This document shows positions 23,268 through 35,030 of a stretch of DNA of 64,000 nt, piece after piece. A program made the translations under genes and the position numbers. This DNA comes from Hypholoma sublateritium FD-334 SS-4 (taxonomy: Eukaryota; Basidiomycota; Agaricomycetes; Agaricales; Strophariaceae). The notes beneath the pieces were generated by a model, which was given only the letters and a program-made list of their open reading frames with translations, had not been told where the DNA came from and did no database searches. Numbering within the stretch: position 1 is the stretch's first letter; each line of letters opens with the position of its first letter. The stretch spans positions 1-64,000 of the forward strand of contig KN817623.1 in the NCBI GenBank assembly GCA_000827495.1, given 5' to 3'.

Positions 23268-24795
23268 GTATCATTGGGATGGGACAGCGCGGGAGGTGGG
23301 GGGCGCCCAACATAAGTTGTATTTTCTGGGTTTACTCTATCATTATGTATATGTTTTGACCGTGTAGCTGAATCTGCGGTTNTATTATAATTTATAATAC
23401 GAAGAAAGACGGAAGGAGACACCGGACCGCGACCTTGGATGACGACTCCGTTGTAAGTATATAAGTTTCGAATGGAAGATATTAGGGAGCCACTGATTTT
23501 TTTGAAGCAGAATGATTTTGGGCTGGGAGGTATGGGTGTCCGTTGGCATTTAATCAGTGTATGTGTGTCTTTAACTTCGATGTTTTACATATCATAAGTT
23601 TGTAGTCAAGTCAGGTATATTTAATGCGCAACAAATGCGCGATTCATAAATTGTGGTCTGAAATGAATTGATATGTGAGAACCGCGGCCCTAAAACCAGC
23701 GTCCTCGTCCGAAATTTGAATCTTTTAGTGGAAGATCGGAGTTGTGTTTTGCGTGATTGATATCGACTCTCGAGAGCCTTGCCGCGCAATGCCGGAGGCT
23801 ACAGCTCGATGTATCGGAGCTTCAATGAGGGCAGAACGTCAGTCGGCGTCAGAGTCATTTTCGCCTTGTGTTTCTGTCATCTCCCTGTCACCCAACTCAG
23901 GGTTCGGCTCTGACTGGTCGAAGCCTGCACCTTAAGATACCTTTAGAACTCCTGGACTGGGAGTCAGCGAGCTAGTTGTGCTCATCGTCCGCGGAGGCCT
24001 GCCCGTGGTCCTGATTGTCTCTCACTCATGGGCAACGAGCCGCCCGNGATTGAACACTTTTCTGCGCCCATGTATCTTCCACTTCTGTGGACCTTCCCCT
24101 ATCTTCTTCGATCTCTGGATATCTATAAAGCCTGGAAAAATCCCCATCTACCTCTGTGTTGGCCTGATGTGGGAATGAAGTGCGCCAAAAATGCGTCAGG
24201 AGTCAACTGAAGGACTGGAAACTTGCTGTCGACTTGTGTCCACCGGAATCCAACTCACGAGGGAACGATACATGTCAGCGCTCGTGTCCAACGAGTAAAA
24301 TCACCGCCTACTTTCGCATGTTGTTCGCAGGCCGCGGACGTCTGCAATATGGTTCGAATGACACCTGTCGGCGACATCGACAGAGAAGGCTCCTCGGTGG
24401 GACTTTTTTTTAATTTTAGTCCCCTGTGTCTGACGAGCGGCTGTGCAAGCCTTGGTCTACGCTTTGGAGTGACGATTTATAGATATTCTGAAATATCTAA
24501 CGCGCTCATCGCGTCTTCTTTTCACACTTTGGGGACATGGAGGACGCCGCTCTCGCATCCTTGCGCTCATCCTCGGGTTATACTAAATATAGCAGCCTGG
24601 CAACTACAGATAAATGGGTACCCATGAGCGTCGATCAATCATGCCCGGATGATAGAGGGCGCTGCTCCCATTCTACTCGTGCAGCCCAAAGTACCCTCCG
24701 AAGTCGTCCAAACGTGCTCGAGGAGACAACATAAAAAGCTTGGCCTTCGGTCGTCCCATGCGCTGCGCCCCTGTTCCCGCCTGTTGCCTCCCCTG
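23268..24795. other. Intergenic region with one copy of a 3'-flank repeat
   Basis: 23310-23400 resembles the sequence after the fuller DUF6534 gene (26945-27060) and 27590-27680: TTTTCTGGGTTT, a TATAT stretch, CTGAATCYGCGGTT and an AATACGA block. The rest (23.4-24.8 kb) has no recognised gene; short open frames near 24.0-24.9 kb lack domains. Confidence 0.5.
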
Positions 24796-26904
24796 ATGTC
24801 TTTCTTCGGTTTCAAGCTTGATCTTGGCCCCAGCTTTGGGGCCTATTTGGTTGGCACGATGGTCACGAATGTGTACGGCCCGCGTTGTCTGCGCCGTAAT
24901 GCGAGCGACTGATTTTTGTACAGGCTGCTCGGTGCAACTTGTGTTCAGGTGATCTGGTCCGTGCTCAATGGCATCGATTGTTGCTTACCCGGATGCTTCC
25001 CGACAGACGTATATATATCTCAGAGAGTACGAGGACAGACTCCCGGTCAAGGGAGCAGTGAGTCTCTGTGCTCCGCCTGACATCTGAATGCCTGCTTATT
25101 CTGGACCGAAATACTAGGTTCTTGCACTTTTGTCAGTCTTAGACGGGTATCGCCGTCAGTTCTATCGCTGATGCTCATTCTAACGAATAGAGTTCTCGAG
25201 CTCGTGCATGCTGCTTTGAGCATGCATGTGGTATATCACTATCTGATAAATAATTATGCGAACCCGTTGGGCCTGCTCACGGATGTGTGGTACGTTGCTC
25301 GTTTTCTCAAAATCACGCTATTCCGACATTCTTTCTGGGACAGGTCGGTAAATGTGAGTAAAATGCGCTGCGTGCGCCATATGACGATAATCATGACCCA
25401 CGACGCCATATGCGCAGATCGGGTTCCTTTTCACAGTGTGTCAGAGTTGTCTTACCTTTTGTCTGGAGTGCTTACTCGGATATTGGCGTGTCTTTTTGCA
25501 GGGATTAATCGTCCTGCTCGTCCAGCTGGCTTATGCCACGCGAATATATTATGGTAGGGCCATTTAATATGCCAAAATGACCCTTAAGTTAACTAATATC
25601 CGACCTAGTATCCGATCGGACGCTGCTCGTTCCCATTCTTGTGGTACGCTTGCTTCACTCCCAGAGATACCTGCTCTCAACGAGATCCCGTCACCCAGGT
25701 TGTACTATCGTCTACGAACTTCGGTATCTCAATTCGCCGTGCTGTTGTATGATTTTACTGACTTTCGTCTGAAGGTCTTGCAATTGGTGAATTATCTTAT
25801 AGTCCCGCGCTCCGGACAGGATATGCTGAATTTTTAATTATGACGCCCCTCAGCGCTGACTACCGAACTGTAAGCCACGCTCTGGGTGGGGAAGAGAATC
25901 ATGCTGACTATCGCGACTTGCAGGTTCAAACACCCCCTGATAGCGAGCATGGTCGGCGCCCCCGACGTGAGTCCTCGGTCCTCCCACAACAACGTCAGCG
26001 GTCGCTCATCCACCTCTCTCTATAAATACAGAAACTCGCCCAAATCATCCTGATCATCGGCGCCTTCGTCGACGTGCTCGTCGCGGGCGTCCTGAGCTAC
26101 TACCTGAACAAAGCGCGCACGGGGATCAAACAGTGCGTGCCCTAAGCGCTGCCAATTTTTTTTTTCTCTGAATGGGTTGATTCGGACGCGCCGTGTGCAT
26201 ATTATAGGACGGACAAGATAATCGACCGCCTGATGAAGTACGCGATCAACAATGGGATCCTGACGAGGTCAGTACTTGCGTGTGCTTTCTGCATGGGGCG
26301 CGCTCATGCGTTGGAGCAGCATTGTGCATATAACGTCCGCCGTGCTGGTATGTACGCTGCTCGCCATCCGCGCCGCCCGATGGGCGAGACCCCACCTAAA
26401 GGCTAACCGCGCATTGGATGATAGGTGTTCACGCACCCCGCGGACCTGTATTCCCTCGCGCTCTCGCAGATCGTCGGCAACCGTACGCCCCCCTTTCCTC
26501 TCCCTCTCCCTCTCTACAACGCGAACTGACGCCGAAAACACCAGTGTACTCCAACTCCCTAATGGCGACGCTGAACTCGCGCCCTCGCCGGAAGGGCCCG
26601 CGGGCGGGCGCGTCGTCCGCGTCGGAGGTGACGTCGACGACGCTGTCCTTCCACGCCGCGTCGGCGAGTGCGTATGCGAGTGCGCAGGGGAGGCGGGCGG
26701 CCGCGGCCGTGCGGTCTGCGGGGTTGGGAGACGGCAAACGTTATGCACAGGTGCGTAATGCGCTGCCATCGCGGTAGACCCCAGGTGGGTACTTACTACT
26801 GACACAACTTTGTCATGCAGGGTCTTGGCGGGATACAAGTCCAGATCGAGTCGTTGGCAGATTCGAGGGGGGACGGGAGCGCGGACGCGGATTCGGTGTG
26901 CTGA
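24796..26904 (+). CDS. DUF6534 seven-helix membrane protein
   Basis: A gene of about a dozen short exons. In order I can read a start at 24796, GPSFGAYLVGTMVTNV, LLGATCVQ, TYIYLREYEDRLPVKGA, VLALLSVLD, VLELVHAALSMHVVYHYLI, GLIVLLVQLAYATRIYY (about 25502), IASMVGAPDKLAQIILIIGA (about 25945-26065), YYLNKARTG, TDKIIDRLMKYAINNGILT, SSIVHITSAVL, FTHPADLYSLALSQIVGN, then VYSNSLMATLNSR and a Ser/Ala-rich tail to the stop at 26902. These are the landmarks of the family (helices, then the PADLYSLAL and NSLMATLNSR motifs). Most junctions keep frame, but the join between about 25570 and 25950 is not fully resolved, so a lesion there cannot be excluded. GC content rises sharply in the 3' half. Confidence 0.7.
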
Positions 26905-26939
26905 GGCCGGGCGTCGGAGTGTGGTGTGGCGCAGCCGCG

Positions 26940-27200
26940 CAGGGGGGTGCGATGTAAAATGTTTTCTGGGTTTGTGTACAAGTATATTTTATTTGGCGGT
27001 GTACCTGAATCCGCGGTTGTATCGTATTATAATGCGAGTAGAGAGACGAGTCAGACGCTAGACTGGGACGTTGGGTGNTCATTCCGTCGCATTCGAAGGG
27101 AAGATATTCTTTGCTTTTCGGCTCGATTACAGGCTTTCAAGTCTCGGCGGGCAGTCCTGACCCAGATCTTTGTCGGTGCGTCTTCTTGGGAAAGCTGAAG
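26940..27200. repeat. 3'-flank repeat, middle copy
   Basis: TGTTTTCTGGGTTTGTGTA...CTGAATCCGCGGTTGTAT...ATTCCGTCGC...GGCAGTCCTGACCCAG. The same ordered blocks recur at 27590-27775 and, in part, at 23310-23400. It starts just after the DUF6534 stop codon, so the 3' end of that gene was duplicated in tandem. Confidence 0.6.
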
Positions 27201-27584
27201 ACGAAGAAATCAGGTGGCGGCGTTAGTCGATGGTGTCCGGTGGGCCGATAATGATCCCAACATATGTAAGTAATGAACAACCCTCGAGAAATCCGGTGTT
27301 CGACGATCGCACCGGCTCACTACATAGAGGCGCTGGAATGTTAGGAGGTGTGCGTGTGCGACACGTCGATCCGAAAGCGGCAAGCAACGTGTAGCTGTCT
27401 GGCGCCGGGACGCGCCTCGATCGGTGGTGGCCTCGTCGTGGGGTATCGGGAGGAGGAAAACTAGGGAGGAGAATAAATCGAGAACGACCATGAATGAGAG
27501 GTTGGGCAGCAGGAACGCTTCCTATCTTCGGCTAGGCTGGGTCGCCGTGTAGAGGGGCTTCACGCGGGGGGGTGGTGGGGCACG

Positions 27585-27780
27585 CGATATACGTTGTGTT
27601 TTCTGGGTTTGTGTATAGGTATACTTTGTTTGGCAGTATACTGGGATATCTTAATACGAGCAGAGAGATGAGTGTTGGGTGATTATTCCGTCGCGAGCGA
27701 GCGCAAGGTATTCTTCTCAGCATATCCGGTTACAGGATTTCGACGGCAGTCCCGACCCAGCTCGTTGTACGTCTTGGGTA
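27585..27780. repeat. 3'-flank repeat, right copy
   Basis: Aligns with 26940-27200 (GTTTTCTGGGTTTGTGTATA, AATACGAGCAGAGAGATGAG, ATTCCGTCGC, GGCAGTCCCGACCCAG). Here no coding part of the gene precedes it. Confidence 0.55.
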
Positions 27781-29849
27781 AGCGCAGAGATCGTGGATGT
27801 CGCCAACATAAACGGCCGCGGGGCGCGGTGCTAGAATAAGGTTTGGACGATCATTCCGAGCGGGAGATGCTCTTTCAGCAGTGCTTTTCCGCTTGGGGGG
27901 CGTTCGTCGGGTCGTTGAGTTTCGGGTCATTCCCAAGTCATTCCTTCCAGATTTTTACCGGCATGGTGTTGTTCACGTCGCACCGCGTGCTCAAGAGAAC
28001 CGCGCGCCGCCAATCGCCCGCCCGCTGCTACTGACAAGCCTTGCGCAGCGTACGTCGAAAGGTGTGGTCTGCCGTATCCAGGTTTGTAGGCCGTAGTCGA
28101 CGGCGCCGCGAAGAGACACACAGCGCTCTCCGCTGCACGTACAGTTCAACAGGCACTCTAGTATGGCATGCCGTATGCTGAGATCCGGCGCCCCAAGCGC
28201 CTGCCGCAGCAGCTCGCGCCCATCGCGACGGACGTCCATGGATGCACGCGCGGTCCTTGTACGCACGTCAAGTGTGGCGGGTCTGGACAGGACGTGAGCG
28301 GAGGAACAGTGGCAGAGGTTCACTGATGTGTACTGACCTGCTATGTATTTCAGCCCGCAGTTATGGGCCGTCGTGCTAGAACCCGCGTTCGAGCGTCATG
28401 GAGTGCCTGCATGACGGTCTGACCTCTGCGCGGACAGCTGGGATTGTTAGCGAGGTTTGTATGACAAGACAATGTACGTACCTTGTTTGACATTCTCTTA
28501 ATTCAGCGGTTGCTAGGAAACGTTCCTGTGAAGGCGTCAGGAAGTGGCGCGGGAAGGGATATGACACAAACATACATACCTTGGAAAGACAATGGGGTAT
28601 GCAACGATGATGGGAATCCCGTGTCGAGCGCCCGCTGACGCAAGGTTTGAACCTAATGGATAGGACACACATGTGGTGTCGCAGAGCTCTAGTCGGCGGC
28701 GCGGCTCGCATTAGCGCCGGTGATGTAGCTTTTATATGATGAGCTTCACGGTGCGTAAAGTCTTGTATTTTGTACTTACTTGTTCTATTTCGTATCCGCC
28801 GTGCGGATGCACTCTCGCCGGCCCAGCACCGTTCCATACACGCTGTGGCGCCGTGAGCGCCTGGGATACTTGAAATAAGCACGGCGTTCATGCAGAAACA
28901 CGCATGTACTCACCTGAGCTCGCTGCTTGCCCCGCTGCCTCTGTCCGTGTGTCGGGCCTGAGATCATTGTTGGAGTCGGTACTTTAACGGCGAGACACAA
29001 GAGGTACGTACCTAGTAATCCGCAGATAGATCTGCGATACTCGAGTTTTCATAAGGCGATTGTACACCATGCATCCTTATCATGAATACAGATGAAGTGA
29101 TAGCAAAATGACGCTCGTTGCAAGTGGCTGAGGTACCCGAAGATGGACGCGAAAGATAGTACAACAATTCCAAGTCCGTACAGAAGAGCGAATAAGATGT
29201 CCAAGCCGGGGCGGAGATGAGGCGGAAATACGGGTGGAGCTTCTTGCAGCGTACGCATGGGCAAGAACCTGTGTGCGCGATAAGCCAGAAGCCAGGTACA
29301 TAAACAACGATGCGATTACCTACTTGGTGCTCGCGAGACCGGTGCTCGTAGATCCACCCATCAGGTCGCCAAAAAAGAACTAGGGCGCGCCACGCGTTTA
29401 TCGACTGACCCATCTTCGAAACCGCGCCGGGTTTGGCAATCGCAAAGCCGCGACAAGTAAACGTGCTACCAGGACCGGCGATGAGTATATCCCCAGCGCG
29501 AACGTGGAGTAGATCTGCACGTAGGCAGTCGGTCAGCAGATATTCGCAGGGCGTACGGCCAATCCACATACCTTAGTCCACGAATACATCCAATGCCCAT
29601 CTGCGCAACTCAGCGAGAGACACCGCGTGCCGGCAGATGGATGATAAACAAGGTAGAGACACATGGAGATGCGGTAGCCTCGGCGCTACAAAAGACGGAT
29701 AGAATATATTGAAAAGTAGATATAGTACGTCGAGTCATACGAGCTTACTACGAGGGGTACCAGTCCATCGACTATGATATCAAGTGAGCACGGATAACCC
29801 ACATAAAGTGTACAAACACCCACCAACGCGGAGTACAATTGGACTCTGT

Positions 29850-30375
29850 GTCCTGGGGCTGCGAGATTCATCGCCGCCATCCATTAGGTATGGCCGAAAG
29901 GCGAGACAAAACATTGCCTGTAGGAAAAAAATCAGCGAGAATTGAGGGGTAGAAACAGCGTACGTACGCCGTTACATTCACNNNNNNNNNNNNNNNNNNN
30001 NNNNNNNNNNNNNNNNNNNNNNNNNNNNNNNNNNNNNNNNNNNNNNNNNNNNNNNNNNNNNNNNNNNNNNNNNNNNNNNNNNNNNNNNNNNNNNNNNNNN
30101 NNNNNNNNNNNNNNNNNNNNNNNNNNNNNNNNNNNNNNNTAGGAAAAAAATCAGCGAGAATTGAGGGGTAGAAACAGCGTACGTACGCCGTTACATTCAC
30201 AAGAGCAATGCAGTGTATCCTGGGGCTGCGAGATCCATCGCCGCCATCCATTTGGGTATGGCCGAAAGGCGAGACCGGCGAGAAACATTGCCTGTAGGAA
30301 AAGAATCAGCGAGAATTGAGGGGTAGAAACAGCGCACGTACCTCGTTACATTCGCAAGAGCAACGCAGTATGCGG
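29850..30375. repeat. Tandem repeat of ~160 bases broken by an assembly gap
   Basis: Each unit contains TCCTGGGGCTGCGAGATYCA, TATGGCCGAAAGGCGAGAC, ACATTGCCTGTAGGAAAA and AATTGAGGGGTAGAAACAGC. Units start near 29850, 30215 and (partial) 30290. The 60 bases on each side of the gap are identical, so the gap sits inside the array and the true unit number is unknown. Confidence 0.75.
29982..30139. other. Assembly gap (run of N)
   Basis: About 158 undetermined bases inside the tandem repeat. Identical flanks suggest that the assembler joined two reads across a repeat. Confidence 0.95.
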
Positions 30376-30642
30376 AGTGGACCCCAACGCACAAGCACCG
30401 GACACCGAGCGGTCTCAGTATCCTGAGGCTGCGCGAACCCTGGCACAGTCTGCAGTGGCCACCCGCTTCAGACCAACCAAGCAAAAAAGTGCGACCTTGT
30501 TGGTCCGCAGGTAAGGTATTGACAGGTATCTGAAGCCAAATATCAGCAATATCGAAACAAGCGAAAGTCGTAACGCACCTCTGCTGAACCATGTACCAAT
30601 AGCTCATCTCCGATATCCCTCGTATGTTTGCGTTCGGTGGCG

Positions 30643-30653
30643 ACCCTAACCCT
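30643..30653. repeat. Interstitial telomere motif (CCCTAA, short)
   Basis: ACCCTAACCCT, fewer than two full units; could be chance. Confidence 0.4.
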
Positions 30654-32828
30654 CCATAACGTGCTGAGCGGCGATTGACGCATGGCGCTTCCATGCATAG
30701 AGTGGCCCAGCAGCGAAGACACGAGAGATCCCGCAGCGAGGTCGCCGAAAAATACCAAATTGAACCTTCATTGAACGTCAGCAAATTCATTAGAGTAGTT
30801 AAAAATGTATATACCTCGTTTACCGCGGCCTTGGTGGTTATTTTTCGATGGACGGGGCTCGGAAACCCAGAGTAAAGTACTGGCAAAAATGATACGACGG
30901 TCAGCGTATACCTGGAGATAAGGGAACGACGCACATTTTCATGCAATCTAACCCCTACTTCTCTCAAATGTATTCACAGGTTGAGTAGCGGACTGGACCC
31001 TGAAACATCTATGGCTGAAATTCAGCAAAAGATTATACAAGTCCAATATGCGCACCTTGTCCGACCCGCTCATTCTCGCATCCTAACCCCACCCGCATGC
31101 TCGAGTTGTTGGCGTTCTTCGTGCCCCACATTAGTCGATTGCGGATTGATTGCACCTCCAGACGGTGGAAACGTCGAGGAGGAGGGGTAGCGAGGTGGGC
31201 AGAGCGATGAGCGGCGATGGTAGCAGAGACAGACCATGAAAATGAACTTGCCACGCATACAAGTCATATTCAGAGTCCGACGGACCGGCGGGCCGCCGGC
31301 CTCCCGCAGAAACATAAGTGTTCTGCGGGGGGCGGCGAGCCAACGGCGAGCAAGCGGCGACCGCTGGGGAAAAATGGCGCGGTGCGCAGGTGGTAGGCGG
31401 GCGCGAGAAGACGGAGGATGGGGGATATCGCGCGGGGGAGGTGGGACGGCTGGGGACATTCCGCCGATCGAGCGAGGTGCTGAGAACGCGGGTGGTAGGA
31501 ATAAGAGGCACGAGCGCAGGAGGCGGCGTGCATGAGGGAGATGATGGGGCGCGCGCGGACGGCGGGCGCTATTGCGGCCCGCGGGATCGTTACGGTTGGC
31601 AAAGGTACACAGCGAGGCGTGGGGTTGGAGGAGCGCAGTAGGCACGAGTGCTGGGGGCACGCGTTCTAGGCACACGCGCAGTACGTCTGCCGTCTCCCAG
31701 CGCCCGCCGTTGATGACTGACAGCGCAGATCCTCGCGGTAGGCTGCCATGAGATGGGCGTGACGCGCTGTCGCCGGCGGGGCGGGCAGCAACACGACGAG
31801 CGGGCGCTGGGAGGGCGGACGGACGCAGGCGGGACGACGGGTGTGGGAGCCAGAAGCGGCGGGTGCAGGTAAGTGTCCCGCTGATTGCTCTGCGCCCACT
31901 GAGAGAGCGCGTCTCTCTGTTCAGGCTGCGCGGAAACGTCCATGCCGTTCGCCTCTGCGGCGGGGACGGCTCCACCTCATTCTGTAGGACGTCGCACACG
32001 ACGCTCGGTGTTCCCGTCGCCGCGCTCGAGAGAGCAGCGTCTCTGCGTTGCGCCGTGACTTTGCAAGGAAATGCAAACGGCGCACGCGACTCATCAGCAT
32101 GGTACGCTGCCCATCTGCGCACCCGGCGTACACTGACGTGTCTTGCGCGCTCCCCAGCCTGACGTTGTATGTATATCAGGTACGTACATCGTCGCCGACG
32201 CTCGCGGATGGAGCGGCGTTGTTCTCGGTGGATTCTGTGTGTTCATGAGCAATGCAGGCGTGCGCACCCCCCCTCGACTACACTGTCAAAGTCGCGCGCT
32301 GGAGCGGATGTAAGCTGCGGTGCGGCGGTGGGGCAAACATAGGTGAGCACTCACTTCTGCAGGTTGTGTTTCAGCCCGCGCTGATGCACCGCCGTATCCA
32401 GACCTCCCACTTTGTCGCGCTGCAGCCGCGCGGCGTGGGTTCTGAAGACATGCGCGACCCATCGCCCGTGCACACACGTCAAATACATGGGTCAGGGGCA
32501 CGCTGCACCCAGCGCCCCCAGCGGTGATGAGGCACAGGACTTTGTGTGGTGATTTTGTCTCGGTGACGAGGCACGGTTTGGTGGGAGGCAGCGCGGCGAG
32601 CGAGGCGCAGAGGAGGGTGGCGATGGGTGCTTTGGGATCTTTTGAGCGCGGCGGATGGCAAATAGGTATGTGTGAGTGGAGGGTGGTGTACCATAACAAC
32701 GTGCTGCAAGCCTTTATCTAGAAAATATAAATGTATCCCCATATTAGGAAGCACGGGGGCTTTGAAAGAGGATGGCAACTAACACAAGATGTATATTCAG
32801 AGACACATAAATTTGATATACATGAATA

Positions 32829-35030
32829 TCAAGCATTGTTGGTCATATATTCCCCCATCTCCACCAGGTTCTCCTCTGTGAGCAACAATTCATCCCCGGG
32901 GGCGTACCATGGCATCGGTTGGAACAGGTGTTCTGAGTTATCCGGATCAAGGCAAAAGTGTTCAACAAGGAAAAGAGCACCCCAGATGGCCATCTTTGCG
33001 ACTGTGGGGAGTTGGGAAGGGTCCCCTTTCGGGACTTTCTTGGGAGAGGGGACAGTATAGTCTATTTTGCTAACCTTGAAGTACGCGGAAAGCTGCGCAA
33101 GCAAGGGACCATCCCCGTCTTCCTCGGGGGAAAGGTACTTCTGCGGCCTCAAGACCATTGCACAGAGTGAGGTCAATGGCTTGCGGAAATAGGCTAACAA
33201 ATAATGTTAGTATGGCAAAATACAAAAGTGAGAAACATACGCCGAGTTCCCAGATGAACCATCTGGGTGACCATAGCACACATGATCAGCTGAGAGCTGG
33301 TATGATGTTGATTTGTCGTCCCAGGCTTCTTGTGATCGAAATGTCGGGCAACATCCGACAAATGAATCGTGTCAAATGTGAAAAAGTGACCGCCTATGGT
33401 CACAGACATGGAGGGCGTAAACACCTCATGCCAGGCATTTGGAGGTTGGAAGCTATGTTGGGTATGAGCGATGAACAAGAAATAGAAAAAGGGAAAAGAC
33501 TTGCATGATATCACCAGCCTTCCCGTAAACACAAAATTTGTGCGAAGTAGACATATACTTGTATCCCCAAGATCCCTGACCTTGATGCCCCAACAAGAAT
33601 TTTTTGTTGTAATTGTGAAGAGCATTCAAGGAAGGGAAATCCGCATTGGAATCGGGGATGGACAACACCCAAAACTTGTCTCCAGAGGAGATATAGGTCC
33701 AAGTACCTGTCCCAGATGCATCGTGATGGACGTACGTGTGGAATAGCGGATGGTGCTTGATAGTCCATACACGAGAGGCCTTCAAATCATAGGGGATATG
33801 CTTGAAAAACCCACGGGCCTTGTCCGCCGCAATATACCCTTCGTCAACATGACTATCCAACGATAAGAAATAGTCAAACAACAATGGAAAAGACGACTTA
33901 CCCGATCAACCGGGGGTGCTGCCCCGTGCCGTAAGGAGAATCCAAGATTGCTTGGATTGTATTGGGATCTTTGAGATTTTCAACAAACTTAGAGAGGGGC
34001 ATTGAGATCTGGGGTGTCTGGTGTTTCGACTCCCGGAGTAAGCTGTCTGTATAGAATATAAGCCATGATATCAAGAAGATGGGTGAGGACATATACATAC
34101 CGTGGACTTGGAAGATCTCTGAAGGTTGAATGTGGAGCGACTCCATCATATCCGAGAGGGTCAACTCGATCTTGTGCATGTCGGGGCAGCCCTCGACTAC
34201 AGCAAACCGGCCAGACGCTATACTCTCCTTGATCTTGACACCTAGATCCACGGCCGACGTGTAGTCGTCGTAGACATAGTAGTCGACGTGACCAGATCCA
34301 CGGGCGTCCCGAACATTTGGGATGAGCTCTTTGAGATGAGCGCTCAACTAGTACACGCGTAAGCTTCCAGTAAAATGAAAATAGAATAACACTTACGATT
34401 TTGAGCGCATTAACATCTGGCTTATTGGGAGCCGGGATGTAAGGAAGGCGAGTGAGGTAGTCGCCGTTACCCCAGACGGCGAACGGAGATCTGGGGTCGA
34501 TCGCGACGCCGAGGCCCGGAAGTATTTCGGTGGCAATCGGCCCCGGCGGTCTTTCTGCATAGACACCGGCAGCGGGCGGCGGAAGGGATGGGGTATTAGC
34601 CTCCATCAGATCACACGCCGGAACGAATGAAAGATCGGCATCCACCAGGTTGCCATCCATCTGGTACAGGTTGGGATCATCGAGGAGGGCGAATGGATGG
34701 GTGGGAGGGGTAGGGATAAGCTCCTGGGTCACAGGCGGCTGATCAGGCACCGGAGACCCATCTGCGTTTCCTTTTTCGGTGCTACACAAGGTTTTAGGTA
34801 TGTAATAAAACCTAAAAGATATAGAGACGGACCTGTATGTCCGAGTAGACCCCCGCTTGCTAGCCCTCTTTATCTTCTTTTCATCTGGTTCATTTTCACT
34901 GAAAATGGGTGAGTTTCATGTATCTACTGATAGTGGTCACTCACCCTAACCCAATTGCATCTTTCCTTCTCTTGAGGGTGGCCCTAGCATGTGGTTTGGC
35001 CCCTGGCAGGGCAAAGGTGAACTCGGACAT
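32829..35030 (-). CDS. JmjC-domain protein B
   Basis: Eight exons on the minus strand (34945-35030, 34833-34898, 34397-34781, 34101-34347, 33902-34046, 33505-33852, 33241-33452, 32829-33193) give 617 residues. Exons 1, 4, 5 and 7 match gene A exactly in length and exon 6 matches gene C. Iron ligands are H352-x-D354 (VHHDASGTGTW) and H434 in PPNAWHEVFTP, followed by GGHF. The start MSEFTFALPGA resembles MAEFNFALPGA in A. Exon 2 is strongly basic (DEKKIKRASKRGS), a likely nuclear localisation signal. Intron 6 has a GC donor (GCAAGT). All this points to a nuclear 2-oxoglutarate oxygenase, with histone demethylation as the usual role for the fold; the real substrate is unknown. Confidence 0.87.

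Larger units (their letters stand above)
27781..32828. other. Five-kilobase region without a recognised gene
   Basis: From 28.4 to 30.9 kb the minus strand has about a dozen good donor sites (GTACGT, GTAAGT, GTATGT) spaced 100-300 bases apart, enclosing short open stretches such as 29012-29569. I recognise no domain in them. 31.19-31.53 kb is a GC-rich block that starts with the dyad motif also seen at 17.69 kb. 31.6-32.7 kb has long frames on several strands but no domain. A MITE-like end lies near 32725-32750. Confidence 0.5.

Noticed and set aside
31070..32122. 350-codon minus-strand open frame
   Set aside because: GC-rich, Pro/Ser/Arg-heavy translation overlapping equally open frames on the other strand, and it shares a non-coding repeat edge with 17.69 and 36.96 kb.
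34943..34951. CCCTAACCC at the end of exon 1 of JmjC B
   Set aside because: It overlaps the exon-intron border and is only one and a half units, so coincidence is the simpler explanation.
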